Notes: a model not told the origin generated them from the letters alone. Shown: positions 34,446 through 45,692, counted from the first letter of the stretch. The stretch: DNA of 64,000 nucleotides from Isoetes taiwanensis (GCA_021234155.1 JAJEKV010000003.1:27329166-27393165), one strand, 5' to 3'. Numbers and translations are program-made.

Positions 34446-37350
34446 TTCTTGTAGTTTGCAAAAATAGGCTGTTTTTTTTTTCTTTAAAGGTAAGCGTGAT
34501 GTGTATAGTAAAGGTTGAGGCCAGAATTATTGGTGGTGTCAGAGGAATCCTAAGGAAGCACAGTAGATAAAAATATGTATATTCTTTTTCTAAATAGACT
34601 GGTGTGGATATAAAGCCCCTTAGATCTGGCAAGGAAACAAAAAAGATGAAACAGCTTGAAATATGCAAGATCCTTTCATCTCTGGTCCCCCTTTCTCTCC
34701 GTGCATATATAATTCTCATAACTTATGACAGTGCAGATTTTTCAAGCCTAAAAAACGTATCTGTGACCAAAAAGAAGTATACAGTAATTTGTGTCTTATT
34801 TGCATGTTCTTGAGCTGAACAGGCCTTCAAATAAAGCATGGCATGGCTTTTATGTGCTTTGCCAGTATATTTCACTGTGTAGTGTTGGGGGGAATTTATG
34901 TAGTAGATTGTTGCTGCAGGAACGTCAAATTAACTCAACTCCCCACTGTTCCATATTGCTATGCGTTGGATTTCATATTAAATAATCATCTTGAAATCAT
35001 AAACACCCATGTGCTGACTCACTTCTATACATAAGGGTGCTGACTTAGATAATAACTTAGATAATAAGTTAGCTGACTCACTTCTATGCATAAGTGTACT
35101 TCTATATTCCATTTTTTAACTTAGTTCCATGATTCCATAATGCAAAAATTGGTGGAATGGATGAAATGATCCAAGTAAAAATAAGAATCACATAAATCAT
35201 TACATAGCGCACATGATATTTCATCCAGCTCTATGCGAGTAGACATTTTTCCACGTAAGAATGGCGAGCATGTATTAGACCATTCTAAAAATGAAAAAGC
35301 TGTGAGGCCTCATGTTGGGATGTTTTGGGAAACTCAACAGCACATTCACAATAAAAGGGCTTGAAAAGCCTATAAATTACCTTATCATTGGCTTCCCAAA
35401 CAATTTGATTGTCAATAAAAGTAGGGCAGAAAAGTGGCACTTTGCACTTATAAATCCAAAGAGTACTAACATTCGAGAAGAATTTATCGCACCTGAAGCT
35501 TGTATCTTATGCCCTTTTGGACTACTCGATTGCCATATAGCTTTGAATAACCCTCTTTGATAAACTGTCGGATGACATGCCCTTTTTAGGCTATATAGAA
35601 AATAACCCTGACCATGAAAGGAACAGGAGGAAAAACTTACAAAAAATAAGGCCATGAATAGGTTGCTCTCCACATTTGAGTTAGGTTGCTAGGCCGATTT
35701 AAATAGCCCACAGAGGAAAATGAGAAGATCTAGTATTCACAATGCAGATCCGATTATTGCAACTGATAAAACCTAGCCAAGCCGATTCTGATTTAGATAT
35801 TTAGGTAACACAAAGTTCTCCACATACTTCAGGAACAAAACACAGGGCATTGCAAAAATATACCTATTCAAGAAATGTACATGGCGAGCGAAGGCGAATG
35901 TACACGATCAAAGATAACAGATCATTTATCATCTAAATGGCCAGCTGAATTATCATGTAGAAGGTCCACAATGTTAACTACAGGTACAACAGGAAACATG
36001 AGCAAGGGGACCTTTCATGATCCATAAATGCATAGGTTTGATTATCTTCAATATTCTGGAAAGGCATGCAAATGTCATTCGAAACAAAAGTGCCTTGCAC
36101 CACAATTGAAACTGATAAAAGATGCTCCTTCTAGTAGTCTGCATGCTAATAAAATGGCAGTGTACATGTTATGGTTTAAACAGACATGCAGAACTTATAT
36201 CAGAATATACAAACATAGCAAATAAAGCATGCTTATGTAGACAAAGCATGCAGGAGCATTCCATTGGCAAAAGCTCTACGTCCAAGAAAATTGAAAAGAG
36301 AAATGGACGGTAAGCCTAACATTTCTGAATTTGCCCCGTGTAAAAAAATTTGAGGCCCTCTTTGCTACAGTTTCTAGGATGTTAATGCAACTAAAGATCT
36401 TTCTACACTCGTGTTGTTGTCTGATCCTTCAATCTGGACAGACAACAAAAAATGCAAAGCATATGCCAATTTCTGTCATGATCTGTAAAGTTATGGCATT
36501 ATATGCCATGTTTACTACAACATTATATGCCCTTTTTACTGCAGAATCCCTGTTTACTGCAACAACATTATGTGCCCTTTTTTAGCTGGAAACGAAATCT
36601 TTATTGACAGATGTGCATTTTTTTTTTACCAATTTGTAATAAATGGCAGAAAAATTTAGCGATGGTGGATTTGGCCCTTGAATGATGGCGTTTTTTTCCA
36701 TAGAGCACTTCTTCAGTATTATCAAGAAAAGGAACAAATTGGATGCATTCTTGGCCGAGACACCCCTTCCATTCTATCCAGCGGGGTCTGGTGCCATTTT
36801 TTCCATAGCTTTTTATTAAGCTCAGCCCATGCTTTACAATCTTATAGATGCGGCCAGGTTTCTGTGATATACTAACATCTGATTTAAAATCTGCAGCAAA
36901 TTCACAAAGGTATAAATCAACTCTGACTTGGGAATAAGCATCACAAATCATATTACCTGTATAAATCTTGCTTGTTTGCACCAGAAATCGCAGCTCAGAA
37001 TTTGGAGTTTTTGCAGGCTTCGAGCTTCAAAACAACGCAAACATCCATGCAAGCCTATCTGGAATAGGGTTTTTAAGCAGCCTCACAATCTGTTTAATCT
37101 TTTCCTTCCTCGAAACTGCCATGTTCTTAAGCAGCCTGCTGAGGATTTGCAGGCTGCCTGGACATGATGCAGAACTATGCTTAAAAAACTGACTCTTATA
37201 TGCCAATCAAGTAGCAAATATGTAGCAAAATAACAGGGGGTTCCAGGGGGATTTGATATAGATATAATTCTTGAAATCATAGACCATATCCCTAAAACAA
37301 TTCAATGGGTTATTATAAAAAAAAACATAGATTTAAGATAAAAAATAGTC
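34446..37350. other. Unassigned sequence
   Basis: No gene recognised over 2.9 kb. Many ORFs of 60-130 codons lie on both strands without motifs. The region includes an inexact repeat of TTATATGCC(A/C)TT phrases at 36497-36580. Confidence 0.45.
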
Positions 37351-37440
37351 ACATTAGCTCACTGGTTAGATTGGTTAAAGTATTCTTATTAGAACATTGA
37401 GTTATTTTGGTAGAGGTTCGAATCCCCGTATTTCATATTC
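37351..37440 (+). repeat. tRNA-like pol III promoter, possible SINE head
   Basis: An A-box-like TAGCTCACTGGTTA (37354-37367) and a perfect B-box core GGTTCGAATCC (37415-37425) are 61 bp apart, the spacing of class II tRNAs such as Leu or Ser. No clean acceptor stem pairs around them, so it is not a functional tRNA. A tRNA-derived SINE running on to about 37650 is the likely reading. Confidence 0.45.
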
Positions 37441-37852
37441 TAAAAGCTTAAGCGAAACCGTATAGAGGCTCGATATACCATCAAAACCTTAGGCAAACTC
37501 GTATTCGACATCTTAAAATCATAGGCGTCCCCAATCATAATTGAGCATAATCGAAACGAGAGGTGTCCAGAGGCTCCAACATACAGTCTGGGCCGTCGGA
37601 TTGACAGATCCGACGACTGTGGTAGTCCAGGGTGCACCTCGTTTAGAATATGTAGCAATAACAATTTTTTTTTCCAGAAAAGCATATTAAGAATAATGTC
37701 ATTGATCCGATAGAAGAAGCAAGGAGAAATCAACAACATGAGACATATAAGCTCTATTACAATATTATTTTGTTATGCTCAAATTCAAGCTCTTTTTGCA
37801 TTTGCTCCAAATCCTGCTTTAAAGGGACGGTCCAAATAAATGAACTGTAATC
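37441..37852. other. Unassigned sequence, possible SINE body
   Basis: No gene. Contains GAGGTGTCCAGAGGCTCCAA and a short inverted pair GTCGGAT/ATCCGAC at about 37595-37616. Confidence 0.35.
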
Positions 37853-38138
37853 ATAAGCCGAGATGTAGTATTTGATGAACTATCAGTGTATAAGGACAGA
37901 AAATTAGGACTGGAAAATGATAGCAGAAAAGTTGAACTAAAGGACAACAACAAGAATGAAGGACAAGAAACGAGGTTAAGTGAAATCATAGAGGATGATG
38001 AGTTGAACATGAATAGTTTAGAGGGCGATGCCAAATCTGATATAACGGACAGTGAACAATTGGAGCATGCAAGTATTTAAGAATCTCAACTTGCTGAACC
38101 GCAAATCATAAAGAAAAAAAGAAAAACTGAAGCTAAGA
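37853..38138 (+). pseudogene. Ty1/copia pol fragment, left part
   Basis: The frame reads ISRDVVFDELSVYKDRKLG, then an acidic, Glu/Asp-rich linker. SRDVVFDE is the hallmark at the end of the copia integrase region before RT. The fragment is cut by the LINE 3 insertion and resumes at 41968. No LTR, gag or protease is seen in the window. Confidence 0.8.
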
Positions 38139-38149
38139 GATTATAGGAA
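38139..38149. repeat. Target-site duplication of LINE 3 (left)
   Basis: GATTATAGGAA, repeated exactly at 41957-41967. Confidence 0.88.
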
Positions 38150-38164
38150 TACGACTCATTTGGG

Positions 38165-41100
38165 TAGGAAGGCAATACGACTCATTTACCTGCCTAGCTT
38201 TAGGTGCAAAGGGTGGTACTGCTCTACTCTGGAAAGGACAAAAAGTAAAATTCCAGCATAAAGGTACAAATGGTAGGTGGCAGGCCACTGTTCTCGAAAC
38301 AGAGGATTGTAGATGGGGCCTTCTCAATATTTATGCTTCTAATAAACCTGCATAAAGGGCCATTTTGTGGAAAAGAGATCGAAATTTGGATCGCCCGGCA
38401 AGAGGTTGAAAATTGGCTTATGGGGGGGGACTTGAACATGACCGATATATGGGACCAGAAGATTGGACTTCATAGAAATCTCTCTACAGAGAAGGATGCA
38501 GCATGGAACTCTCTACTTGATAGTGTGGGATTTACTTTGATCCCTCCTTCAAATACCTCATTCTCCTGGTCCAATAAGCAGAAAGGGCATGATCGTGTTT
38601 ATTGTTTACTAGACAGATTCTATCTAGCTAACAGAACAGCTAGATTCTTGGATAGATGCTTTGTTGAAGGGGATTTGGCCTTCACCCAATCTGATCACGT
38701 CCCACAAAAACTCATATTTGAAGATGCTCCCTCTGTCCGAAGAACTGGAAATGTGCCGTTCAAATTTAACACTTCATTAATCGGAAAGTCCTCATTTTGT
38801 GACTCTTTTCGGGTCTTTCTTGCAAACCGACATCAAGTGGATGGGGTGCCTAGTATGAAGGCCTGGATTCAGGAGATTAAAGACATCAAGGTTTGGGTTA
38901 AAAAATGGGGGCAGGATAGGGCTCAAGTGTTTAGAAAAGCCAAAAATGATATTTATGATCAGCTTAGAATCACCAAACAAGATCTCCTAATAGACCCCTT
39001 CAATGTTACCCTCCACTGTTTGGAAGCTGATCTTGAGGGCAGAGCAAAGGCTATTGAAGAAGAAGAAGCTAGAGGGGCTGCAGTAAGATCCAAAACTAAG
39101 TGGTATACAGAAGCAGATCATGAAAATTCCAAACACTTCTTCAGGCTTGCAGGAGCCCGTTTGGCTGAGAATAGTATCACATCTATTACTGATGACCAAC
39201 AGAATAAGTTTGATTCTATTGATGGGATTGGTTCATATGTTAGGGAAAGCTTTCAGAAAATGTTCAAGGAGGACCCTTTCCCCAATGATTATGAGTCAGT
39301 ACTCCAAAACTGGTTGACAAAGATACATTAGAGGGGCAAAATCTCGCAAGCTGACAACACGAATTTAATGTGTGATTTAGGGGATGATGAAATCTTCAGG
39401 ACTCTCTCCTCTCTTGCTTCAGGTAAGTCCCCTGGTCCTGATGGTCTCGCTCCAGAGTTCTATGTTGAATCCTGGGATCTACTTGGGCCAGCATTCATCA
39501 AGGCAGTAAGGGGGGCATGGGAAGCCCGCTATCTGCACCCTGCTCTATCTACAGGTTTTATTTCCTTGGTTCCTAAGGTTGCTCGGCCACAGAAGCTGAA
39601 TGAGTGGAGGCCCATTGCCTTGACCAATGTACTCTACAAGGTTATTATGAAAATAATTGCCAACCGACTAAAGCCTATCCTCGGTAAGGTTATTGGGAAT
39701 GAACAAACAGCTTTCTTACTAGGGAGACATATTCTGGATAACTTCATTGCAGCTAGAGAGGGCCTGCACTGGTGTAAGATTTCTAAACAAAATTGTGTTT
39801 TTGTTAAGATGGATTTCCGTAAAGCTTATGATACCCTTCGTTGGAGGGGTCTTCAAGATATTATGCTCCATATGGGTTTTAGTACCTCATTTGTGGAGCT
39901 CTTTTTGGGTTTGAACAAGCTTGCTTCAGCTTCAGTTCTTATCAATGGACAGCCTTGTGGCCTGTTTGAGCTAAGAAAAGGAATTAGACAAGGTTGCCCC
40001 CTGGCTCCCTATCGTTTCTTAATCATTGCCAATTTACTTTCCAGAATGGTGGAATTTAAAGTTTCTGAGGGCACCCTCTCTGGTCTTCAACTTCCAGAAT
40101 CCCAGGACAAGCTCACACTTATGCAATATGCAAATGATACTTTCATCTTTCTTAGATTTGATGATTCCAGTTTTGAGTCCTTCCATGAAGTGCTAGATAC
40201 ATTTGGAAAGATATCGGGGATAGAGCTCAATGTATCCAAGTGTGTTGTTGTATGGCCCTTTGAGACCGACATTGATCCTATAGTAAAAAATTTTGGCTTT
40301 CAAGTTCTGAAGGATAAGGCTACGAAGCTGCTTGGTCTGCCCTTATTCCTCTCTGAAAACTTAAAAGGTATATGGACACCCATCCTGGATCATCTAAGGA
40401 AAAAAATCAACCTAGCCAAAGGTCTATCTGTTGCTGGAAGGATAGCAGTTGCTAAGGCTATTCTAGCTGCTTCCCATGTCTATTACTCCTCAGCTATTGT
40501 TGCTCAGAAGGGTGTCTACAATCAAATCCAAACCATTATCAGGAAATTTACATGGAAGGGAGGTATGCATAAAGTGGCCTGGACGGAAATGTGTCTTGCC
40601 AAGAGTGATGGCAGAATGGGATGCAAAAATTTGACAACCCAAGCACAGGTACTTGCTGGAAAGTTTGTCTGGAGAGCATTACATGGTATCACCTCCTCCG
40701 CTCTGCACTTTGTCATGTATTGGCTCCAGCGTTGTACACTAAAAGCTAAGCCATCTTTACCCCGTGGTGAAGTTGGTTCCATCTTTACCCCGTGGTGAAG
40801 TTGGTTCCTTCTTCTTTAGCTATAAAATAGCCCCAGGCACATCTCTGATTATGCGAAAGCTACTTGAAGCCTGGTTGGAAGTTCAAAAACTATTCGAGCC
40901 TATGGATGCACCCAAGGAGGCTGGTAAGCTGAGTATTTTTTGGAATACGAAGATATGGTCGAGAAATAGCCTACCCCTAGCTCTTACACACCCCCGTATT
41001 TTCATTAAATGGAGGCAATCAGGAGTTACTAAGGTGGGGCATCTATGGGATGGTGACAAATGGCTCTCCTGGTCCCGCTTTAGGAACAAGGTGCATAATG

Positions 41101-41827
41101 CAGGCGAGGGAGATAGAAAGATCTTTCGGGATATTCGGTGTACTTTAGAGGTCCTCTCAGGTGGCCCCAATGACCAATGGAGTTGTGAACAGAAAAAAAA
41201 ATATGTTGTCAGTACCTCTACAGTCTTCTTTGTCCAGGATCCCCTGAAAAGGCTGCTGACAGGCTAGGAGTGGGAATTATTCAAGCTAGAAAATTACTAG
41301 CCAATTCATGGAATACACTATGCTCTAAGAGGTTGCAGTTCTTCAGATGGTTAACACTGCAAGGGGGACTCAACACTATGGATAGGCTTTTTCAAAAGGG
41401 GATCCTTCTTACCAATAGGTGCTCTCTTGGTTGCAATAGTACCGAAACCCTCGCACATTTATTCTTTTGTCCCAAAGTACAGAACTTCTGGGAATTGGTA
41501 TGTCCTCTTATAGGTATTGATATGTTACAATGGCCAGGAATATTGATGGTATCAGATGGGAAAATTATTTCGGCATCTCTTGTCAACATAGCCATGTGGG
41601 CTATATGGAAACATAGATGTGGCATTGTTTTGGGCCGACAAGAGCTTTCTCTGAATAAGCTGAAAAATATTTTCAATATGGAGGTGGCCCTAATGGCTTT
41701 AGCCCATCATCGAAAATTTGGTCGCCACTACAATAAAGCTCTGGACAGGATTGGCAGAATTCAAGGATTTTACATATTCTTCAAGTGTCATTGGTTAGCT
41801 GAAGACGATGATAGTCGGGATTTATAA
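38165..41827 (+). pseudogene. LINE 3 ORF2: partial endonuclease, RT, C-terminus
   Basis: Endonuclease remnants start near 38165 in shifting frames. From 38270 the frame has GGDLNM, SFSWSNKQKGHDRVYCLLDR and QSDHVPQ, then the Lys-rich linker (TKWYTEADHENSKHFF). An in-frame TAG at 39329-39331 precedes RT (39368 on), with SGKSPGPDGLAPEFY, LLGRHILDN, KMDFRKAYDTLRW and GIRQGCPLAPY. The catalytic motif reads YAND instead of YADD (near 40129), so RT lacks an essential Asp. A 28-bp tandem duplication at 40752-40807 shifts the frame. A stop/frame change follows near 41265. The C-terminus (41270-41827) keeps ETLAHLFFCPKVQNFWELV, the zinc-finger region. It is dead at several points. Confidence 0.9.
40752..40807 (+). 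repeat. 28-bp tandem duplication inside LINE 3
   Basis: Two exact 28-bp copies beginning CATCTTTACCCCGTGG, at 40752 and 40780. Because 28 is not a multiple of three, the RT frame is shifted here. Confidence 0.95.
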
Positions 41828-41956
41828 AGGCCTCTCCATGATTGATAGTATTACCTCCGCAACTATCCCCATGTAGGGCTACATTGTACAAATATTTACT
41901 ATATTAATTAATATACCATATTCTTACCATCAAAAAAAAAAAAAAAAAAAAAAAAA

Positions 41957-41967
41957 GATTATAGGAA
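41957..41967. repeat. Target-site duplication of LINE 3 (right)
   Basis: GATTATAGGAA after the poly(A) tail. Confidence 0.88.
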
Positions 41968-42625
41968 GATATAAAATATGATGCAAATGAATATGGGAGA
42001 ACTTTAGAAGGGAAAAGTAAAAGATTTGAGGAGGAAGAAATAAACTTCATCATGGCAGCCTTAGAACCACATGTGCCAATCAGTTATGAAGAGCAAACAA
42101 CAATAAGTGGAAGGAGGCAATGAGGGAGGAGATGAACTCATTTGAGAAGACTCAAACTTTTGAAGTTGTTGATATGCCCACAAATACAAATATTGTGGAA
42201 AATAAATGGTTGTACAAATTGAAACAAGGACCAGATGGTAAGGAAAGGTACAAAGCTCGGTTGGTTGCACAAGGTTTTTCACAGAAAAAAAGGATTGGAT
42301 TATGAAGAGACTTTCTCTCCGTTAGTTAAACTAACCTGTATTAGAGTCCTTCTTGCAATGGCAAATGCTTATGACTTAGAATTACATCACGTGGATGTAA
42401 AAACGGCATTTTTAAATGCACCATTAGAGGAGGAAATTTTTATGAAACAGCCTCCTGGATTTGAAGTGGATGAGAACAAAGTCTGGAGGTTGAAGAGGGC
42501 AATACGATTTAAAACAATCACCACGTCAGTGGTATATGTGTATTGATGCATTTCTGAGGGAGAATGAATTTAGAAAACTGAAAAGTGATGGTAATTTATA
42601 CATATCAAATGATGGTGATAACTGT
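41968..42625 (+). pseudogene. Ty1/copia reverse transcriptase fragment, right part
   Basis: This continues the copia pol after LINE 3. Motifs are NNKWKEAMREEMNSFEK, then NKWLYKLKQGPDGKERYKAR, LVAQGFSQKK, DYEETFSPLVKLTCIR and HHVDVKTAFLNAPLEEEIFM, in the standard RVT_2 order. A one-base excess in an A run near 42290 shifts the frame. After KVWRLKRAI a small deletion removes the usual YGLKQ, and KQSPRQWY continues in another frame to about 42620. The YVDD catalytic box and RNase H are absent. It would act in reverse transcription if intact; it is not. Confidence 0.88.
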
Positions 42626-42799
42626 TGCGTTATGCCCCATACATTTTTGTAGCTATTTCTCCTAGTTCACTACATTGCACAAGTAAATAACTACACCTTC
42701 ATAGGGCTCACACAAATGATAAGACACTCACTCAATTAACCATTTTCTGCATAATCGTTAGTACAAATGTAAACCTGCCCTAACTCACGTCTTATATAT
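42626..42799. other. Junction between copia fragment and MITE copy B
   Basis: AT-rich, no gene recognised. Confidence 0.5.
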
Positions 42800-43360
42800 T
42801 TCCATTGACATTAACAACCATCACATAACTACCATTGACATTAATTAACACAACCATTGGGTCCAACACATTTAAATTAAAATCCCCCTTAAACCCCTTT
42901 GGTTTGGGTGCATATTCACACGGGGGTGGCAACGAGAGCTGTTGGATAGGCATATTCACCCCTTATTCCTTAATCTACACCGTACGTAAAGTTCCTCGTT
43001 TGTGGGGTATGCAAGTACAAAATTTGCTATACTATATAACAAGATTCGCAAAATACTATAAGATTTCAAGCAGAATACTATATGGTGTCGCTGCCCTACG
43101 TTTAGGAGGGCCCTCGCTGCCCTACGTCACCCCCGTGTGAATATGCACCCAAACCAAAGGGGGTTTAAGGGGGATTTTAATTTAAATGTGTTGGACCCAA
43201 TGGTTGTGTTAATTAATGTCAATGGTAGTTATGTGTTGGTTGTTAATATCAATGGTTGTTATGTGTTGATTGTTATGTGTTGGGGGATTTAATTTTTATA
43301 TGTTGGATGTTAATGGTTTGTGTTGCAAAAAAAATTTTTTGGCCCCTTCGGGGCCTTAGG
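42800..43360. mobile_element. MITE-like element with long terminal inverted repeats, copy B
   Basis: The left arm (about 42803-42960) contains ACCATTGACATTAATTAACA and TTTGGTTTGGGTGCATATTC; the right arm is its reverse complement (about 43120-43240). Right of this lies a second, partial arm-like stretch (TTGGATGTTAATGGTTTGTG) and a hairpin GGCCCC TTC GGGGCC (43341-43355). No coding sequence. Confidence 0.75.
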
Positions 43361-43972
43361 GAATTCAAACCAAAAAAAAACTAGAATTCATTTGAGGCTT
43401 TCATCACCTGTAGCTTTTGAATTTCATCACAATAAAACATAAGTAAAAGTTACCATAAAGATAGAGCGGATTGATCCCATTATTCTGAAAGTCATAAAGT
43501 TTGCAACACCCATACACAAACATTTTTCAACTGGAATTTAACAGCAGCCTTTGGCCTCCATGGATTCTTGTGGTGAGAAACCAAAGAGGGAAACTTTTCT
43601 GCTTGTTAGCACAAGGATCTAGAAGCCTTGGAATTTGCTTAATAACTGCCTCAAAATCAAAAAATGCATGGTAATTTTTTGCAAGCTTCATTCAAAATGA
43701 GCCATAAAACAATATCCAATAGCTCAATCCTGTATTAATCAACTGGTAGGATGTGAAAACCTACCAAACCCGGCCGAAAAATTGCTATTTTAGCATAGAT
43801 AACTTAACCAACATATCCATATCATAGACTATCAAAAAGATCTCGGAGAGAGCTTTCCAACGCAATAAAAATCATCTCAAACAGAGCTCTGGATCAAAAG
43901 TTATGATAAGAAATGTGTTGCCGGCGGGGAAACTGCACTACATGCGCCTTTTAAGCCCTTCATGTGCCCATC
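43361..43972. other. Unassigned sequence
   Basis: No gene recognised. Confidence 0.5.
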
Positions 43973-44087
43973 ATGCACCACACACACAAAAAGAGGGCTT
44001 TTGTTGTGAGCCATTGGTTGTTGACCATTATGCACCACACGCACAAAAAAAAGGCTTTTGTTGTGAGCCATTGGTTGTTGACCATTG
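43973..44087. repeat. Tandem duplication, 57-bp period
   Basis: Units at 43973 and 44030 both start ATGCACCACAC and contain TGTGAGCCATTGGTTGTTGA. Confidence 0.9.
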
Positions 44088-44109
44088 GAAAAAAAAGGGC
44101 TAAAATCAA

Positions 44110-44236
44110 TGGCTCAGAAATGGTGCACTCTAGATGTACGCATTAGTACATCCATTTGAATACATCATGAAATCATAGGAAAACCTTAGTGAAAAGCGTA
44201 CAAAAACACAAACAAAACCCCCTGTTGTTATGCTAC
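44110..44236 (-). repeat. Dispersed repeat family, copy 2
   Basis: Reverse complement of the 23491-23615 family; CTAGATGTACGCATTAGTAC marks one end and TTGTTATGCTA the other. Confidence 0.65.
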
Positions 44237-44524
44237 ATATTCTACATGACATTCACAATATTATACTAGCCAATGCATTCATGTGTTGATTATTAGGAGC
44301 AGAAAGATTTACATATCTATTAGCCTAATGTGGAGCATCTTTGTACATTGCTCCTCTTCATTCCTAGTTTAGACACCCCAGCACATAGATTTTCCATTTT
44401 TCGTTACTACACAGATCGGTTAACTTACCTATTCAAGCCTGTTTGCTCTGTCGATTTCTCCTTCTAAACCTGTGAACAAGTCCTTGTCTTTCCTCCTACT
44501 AAATCCTTGCTTTCTTCACATCTT

Positions 44525-45342
44525 ATGGCCAAGCGTAGTCAGTGCCGCCGTAATTTTACTGGTGTGGAGCTTCTTGAGGTCACATGGCTTGAACATTTCC
44601 CGCTTCCACAGTTTGATCTCATACATCAGCACGCCTCACTTCAGGCACGGATCCTTCCGCTCTTGCCTTCATCAGACCAGCATCTTCTTTTGGACATCTT
44701 GCAGAACGCCTCTCTTGCAGGCCCAACGATTTCCTTCGAAGGTAAGTTTTTGTTCCAGATGCTAAATTTGCTTTACTCTGCCATCTTGGAAGCAGGTACC
44801 TCGCAATCACTTCCCTCCTCTTGCCCCAAATTCTATACTGATGCTGAAACCCAGACCCTCGAGAGCACATGCACTGGGGTGCAAACAGAGGCTCATGGGA
44901 TACCGATGTGGAGATGACAGATAAGGATCAAGGTGGCACGCAAGCACAGGATCATAATGCCATGCCGGATAAGGATCATGGAAGCACGCAGGCAGCAGAA
45001 TTTTCTCAGACAGCGGTGGACAGAAGCTTGAATTTGCGCATCGTGGGTGTGCCAGAGGTAAATCCCGCCTTGGATGTAGAACATGCAGCTAATTTCTTCA
45101 CAGATGTTATGCACATTCAGAGGCCCGCCATTGTTACAGCACGCAGGGTTGGGGCTCAGAGACTAGACCGGCCTCGCCATATCGTCGTACAGTTCAATAG
45201 CCCACAGAACAGGCTGTATGTCCTTCAGCACGGAAGTCATCTAAAAGACACCTACTTCTCGGGTCAAGAGGATCTCTCTCCGCTCCAGCTGACCAGGCGA
45301 CGACAGGAATTGTGTAAAGTGCGAGAGGCTAGGTTGCACTAG
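44525..45342 (+). pseudogene. LINE ORF1-type RNA-binding protein, frameshifted
   Basis: ATG at 44525 (MAKRSQCRRNFTGVELLEV) opens about 130 codons ending at 44917. The frame then shifts between about 44870 and 44915 and continues to 45342. The second part holds the L1 ORF1-type RRM (RSLNLRIVGVPEV, then RRVGAQRLDRPRHIVVQF) and the C-terminal domain (KDTYFSGQEDLSPLQLTRRR). The N-terminal half is helical but without a strong coiled coil. By family it is an RNA-binding chaperone of retrotransposition. The layout matches LINE B ORF1, but the sequence is quite diverged. Confidence 0.7.
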
Positions 45343-45507
45343 GTTGCAGCAGAAGTGGACAGTGTATCGGGGAGGTACAGCAATCATCCGAGACCAGTGG
45401 CCTCAGAACCCATGGTTTGGGTTCATTTAGCGCAGGTTCACGTGCTTAGCTACCTATAAGTATTTTTGTTGCGTTTTTGTTATGTTGATATTCTTTGTTT
45501 CTTTTGC

Positions 45508-45573
45508 TACTGTTATCGGGCTTACGCCCCATCTTTTGTATTGGGTCCCATAACCCGATTGGGTTCTCGTGGA
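45508..45573 (+). other. Paired 3' UTR hairpins of ORF1-only LINE
   Basis: GGGC TTAC GCCC (near 45518-45529) and AACCC GATT GGGTT (near 45552-45565), followed within 25 bp by the (TCTA)n tail. Tetraloop hairpins just before the tail resemble the single hairpin of LINEs A and B and are likely the RT recognition structure (inference). Confidence 0.55.
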
Positions 45574-45586
45574 CGCTAAAATTTCT

Positions 45587-45610
45587 ATCTATCTATCTAT
45601 TTATTTATTC
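45587..45610 (+). repeat. (TCTA)n/(TTTA)n tail
   Basis: Tetranucleotide run ending the ORF1-only LINE. Confidence 0.85.
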
Positions 45611-45663
45611 CCTCTCAAACATAGCTAGGCACTGAACACATTTCTACATAGGATTATATTTAT

Positions 45664-45692
45664 GCCCGGCAATGCCAAGTACCCGTTACTAG
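45664..45692 (+). mobile_element. Helitron-type 3' terminus, decayed
   Basis: The left arm GCCCGGC is intact, but the right arm reads GCCAAGT. Then 8 nt ACCCGTTA, CTAG (45689-45692) and T. Position and flanks match the other Helitron ends, so this is an old copy. The element body would lie to the left and may include the ORF1-only LINE. Confidence 0.55.

Larger units (their letters stand above)
38150..41956 (+). mobile_element. LINE 3 (plant L1 type), 5'-truncated, inside copia
   Basis: A 3.8-kb LINE with a poly(A) tail (41932-41956) and an exact 11-bp target-site duplication. It begins inside the endonuclease domain and lacks ORF1, a normal outcome of incomplete reverse transcription. It is related to LINE 2 (same SGKSPGPDG/HGKSPGID, RQGCPLAPY and zinc-finger layout). 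Confidence 0.93.
44450..45625 (+). mobile_element. ORF1-only LINE derivative with TCTA tail
   Basis: A compact element with an ORF1-type reading frame (44525-45342), a short 3' UTR with two hairpins, and a (TCTA)n tail at 45587-45610. There is no endonuclease or RT between ORF1 and the 3' UTR. This is the layout of a non-autonomous LINE that keeps ORF1 and the 3' end needed for recognition by a partner's RT. The 5' end is a guess. Confidence 0.65.

Noticed and set aside
37351-37440. Functional tRNA gene
   Set aside because: A and B boxes exist, but acceptor and anticodon stems do not pair cleanly.
37853-42625. Complete copia retrotransposon with LTRs
   Set aside because: No LTR pair, gag, protease, YVDD box or RNase H could be found.
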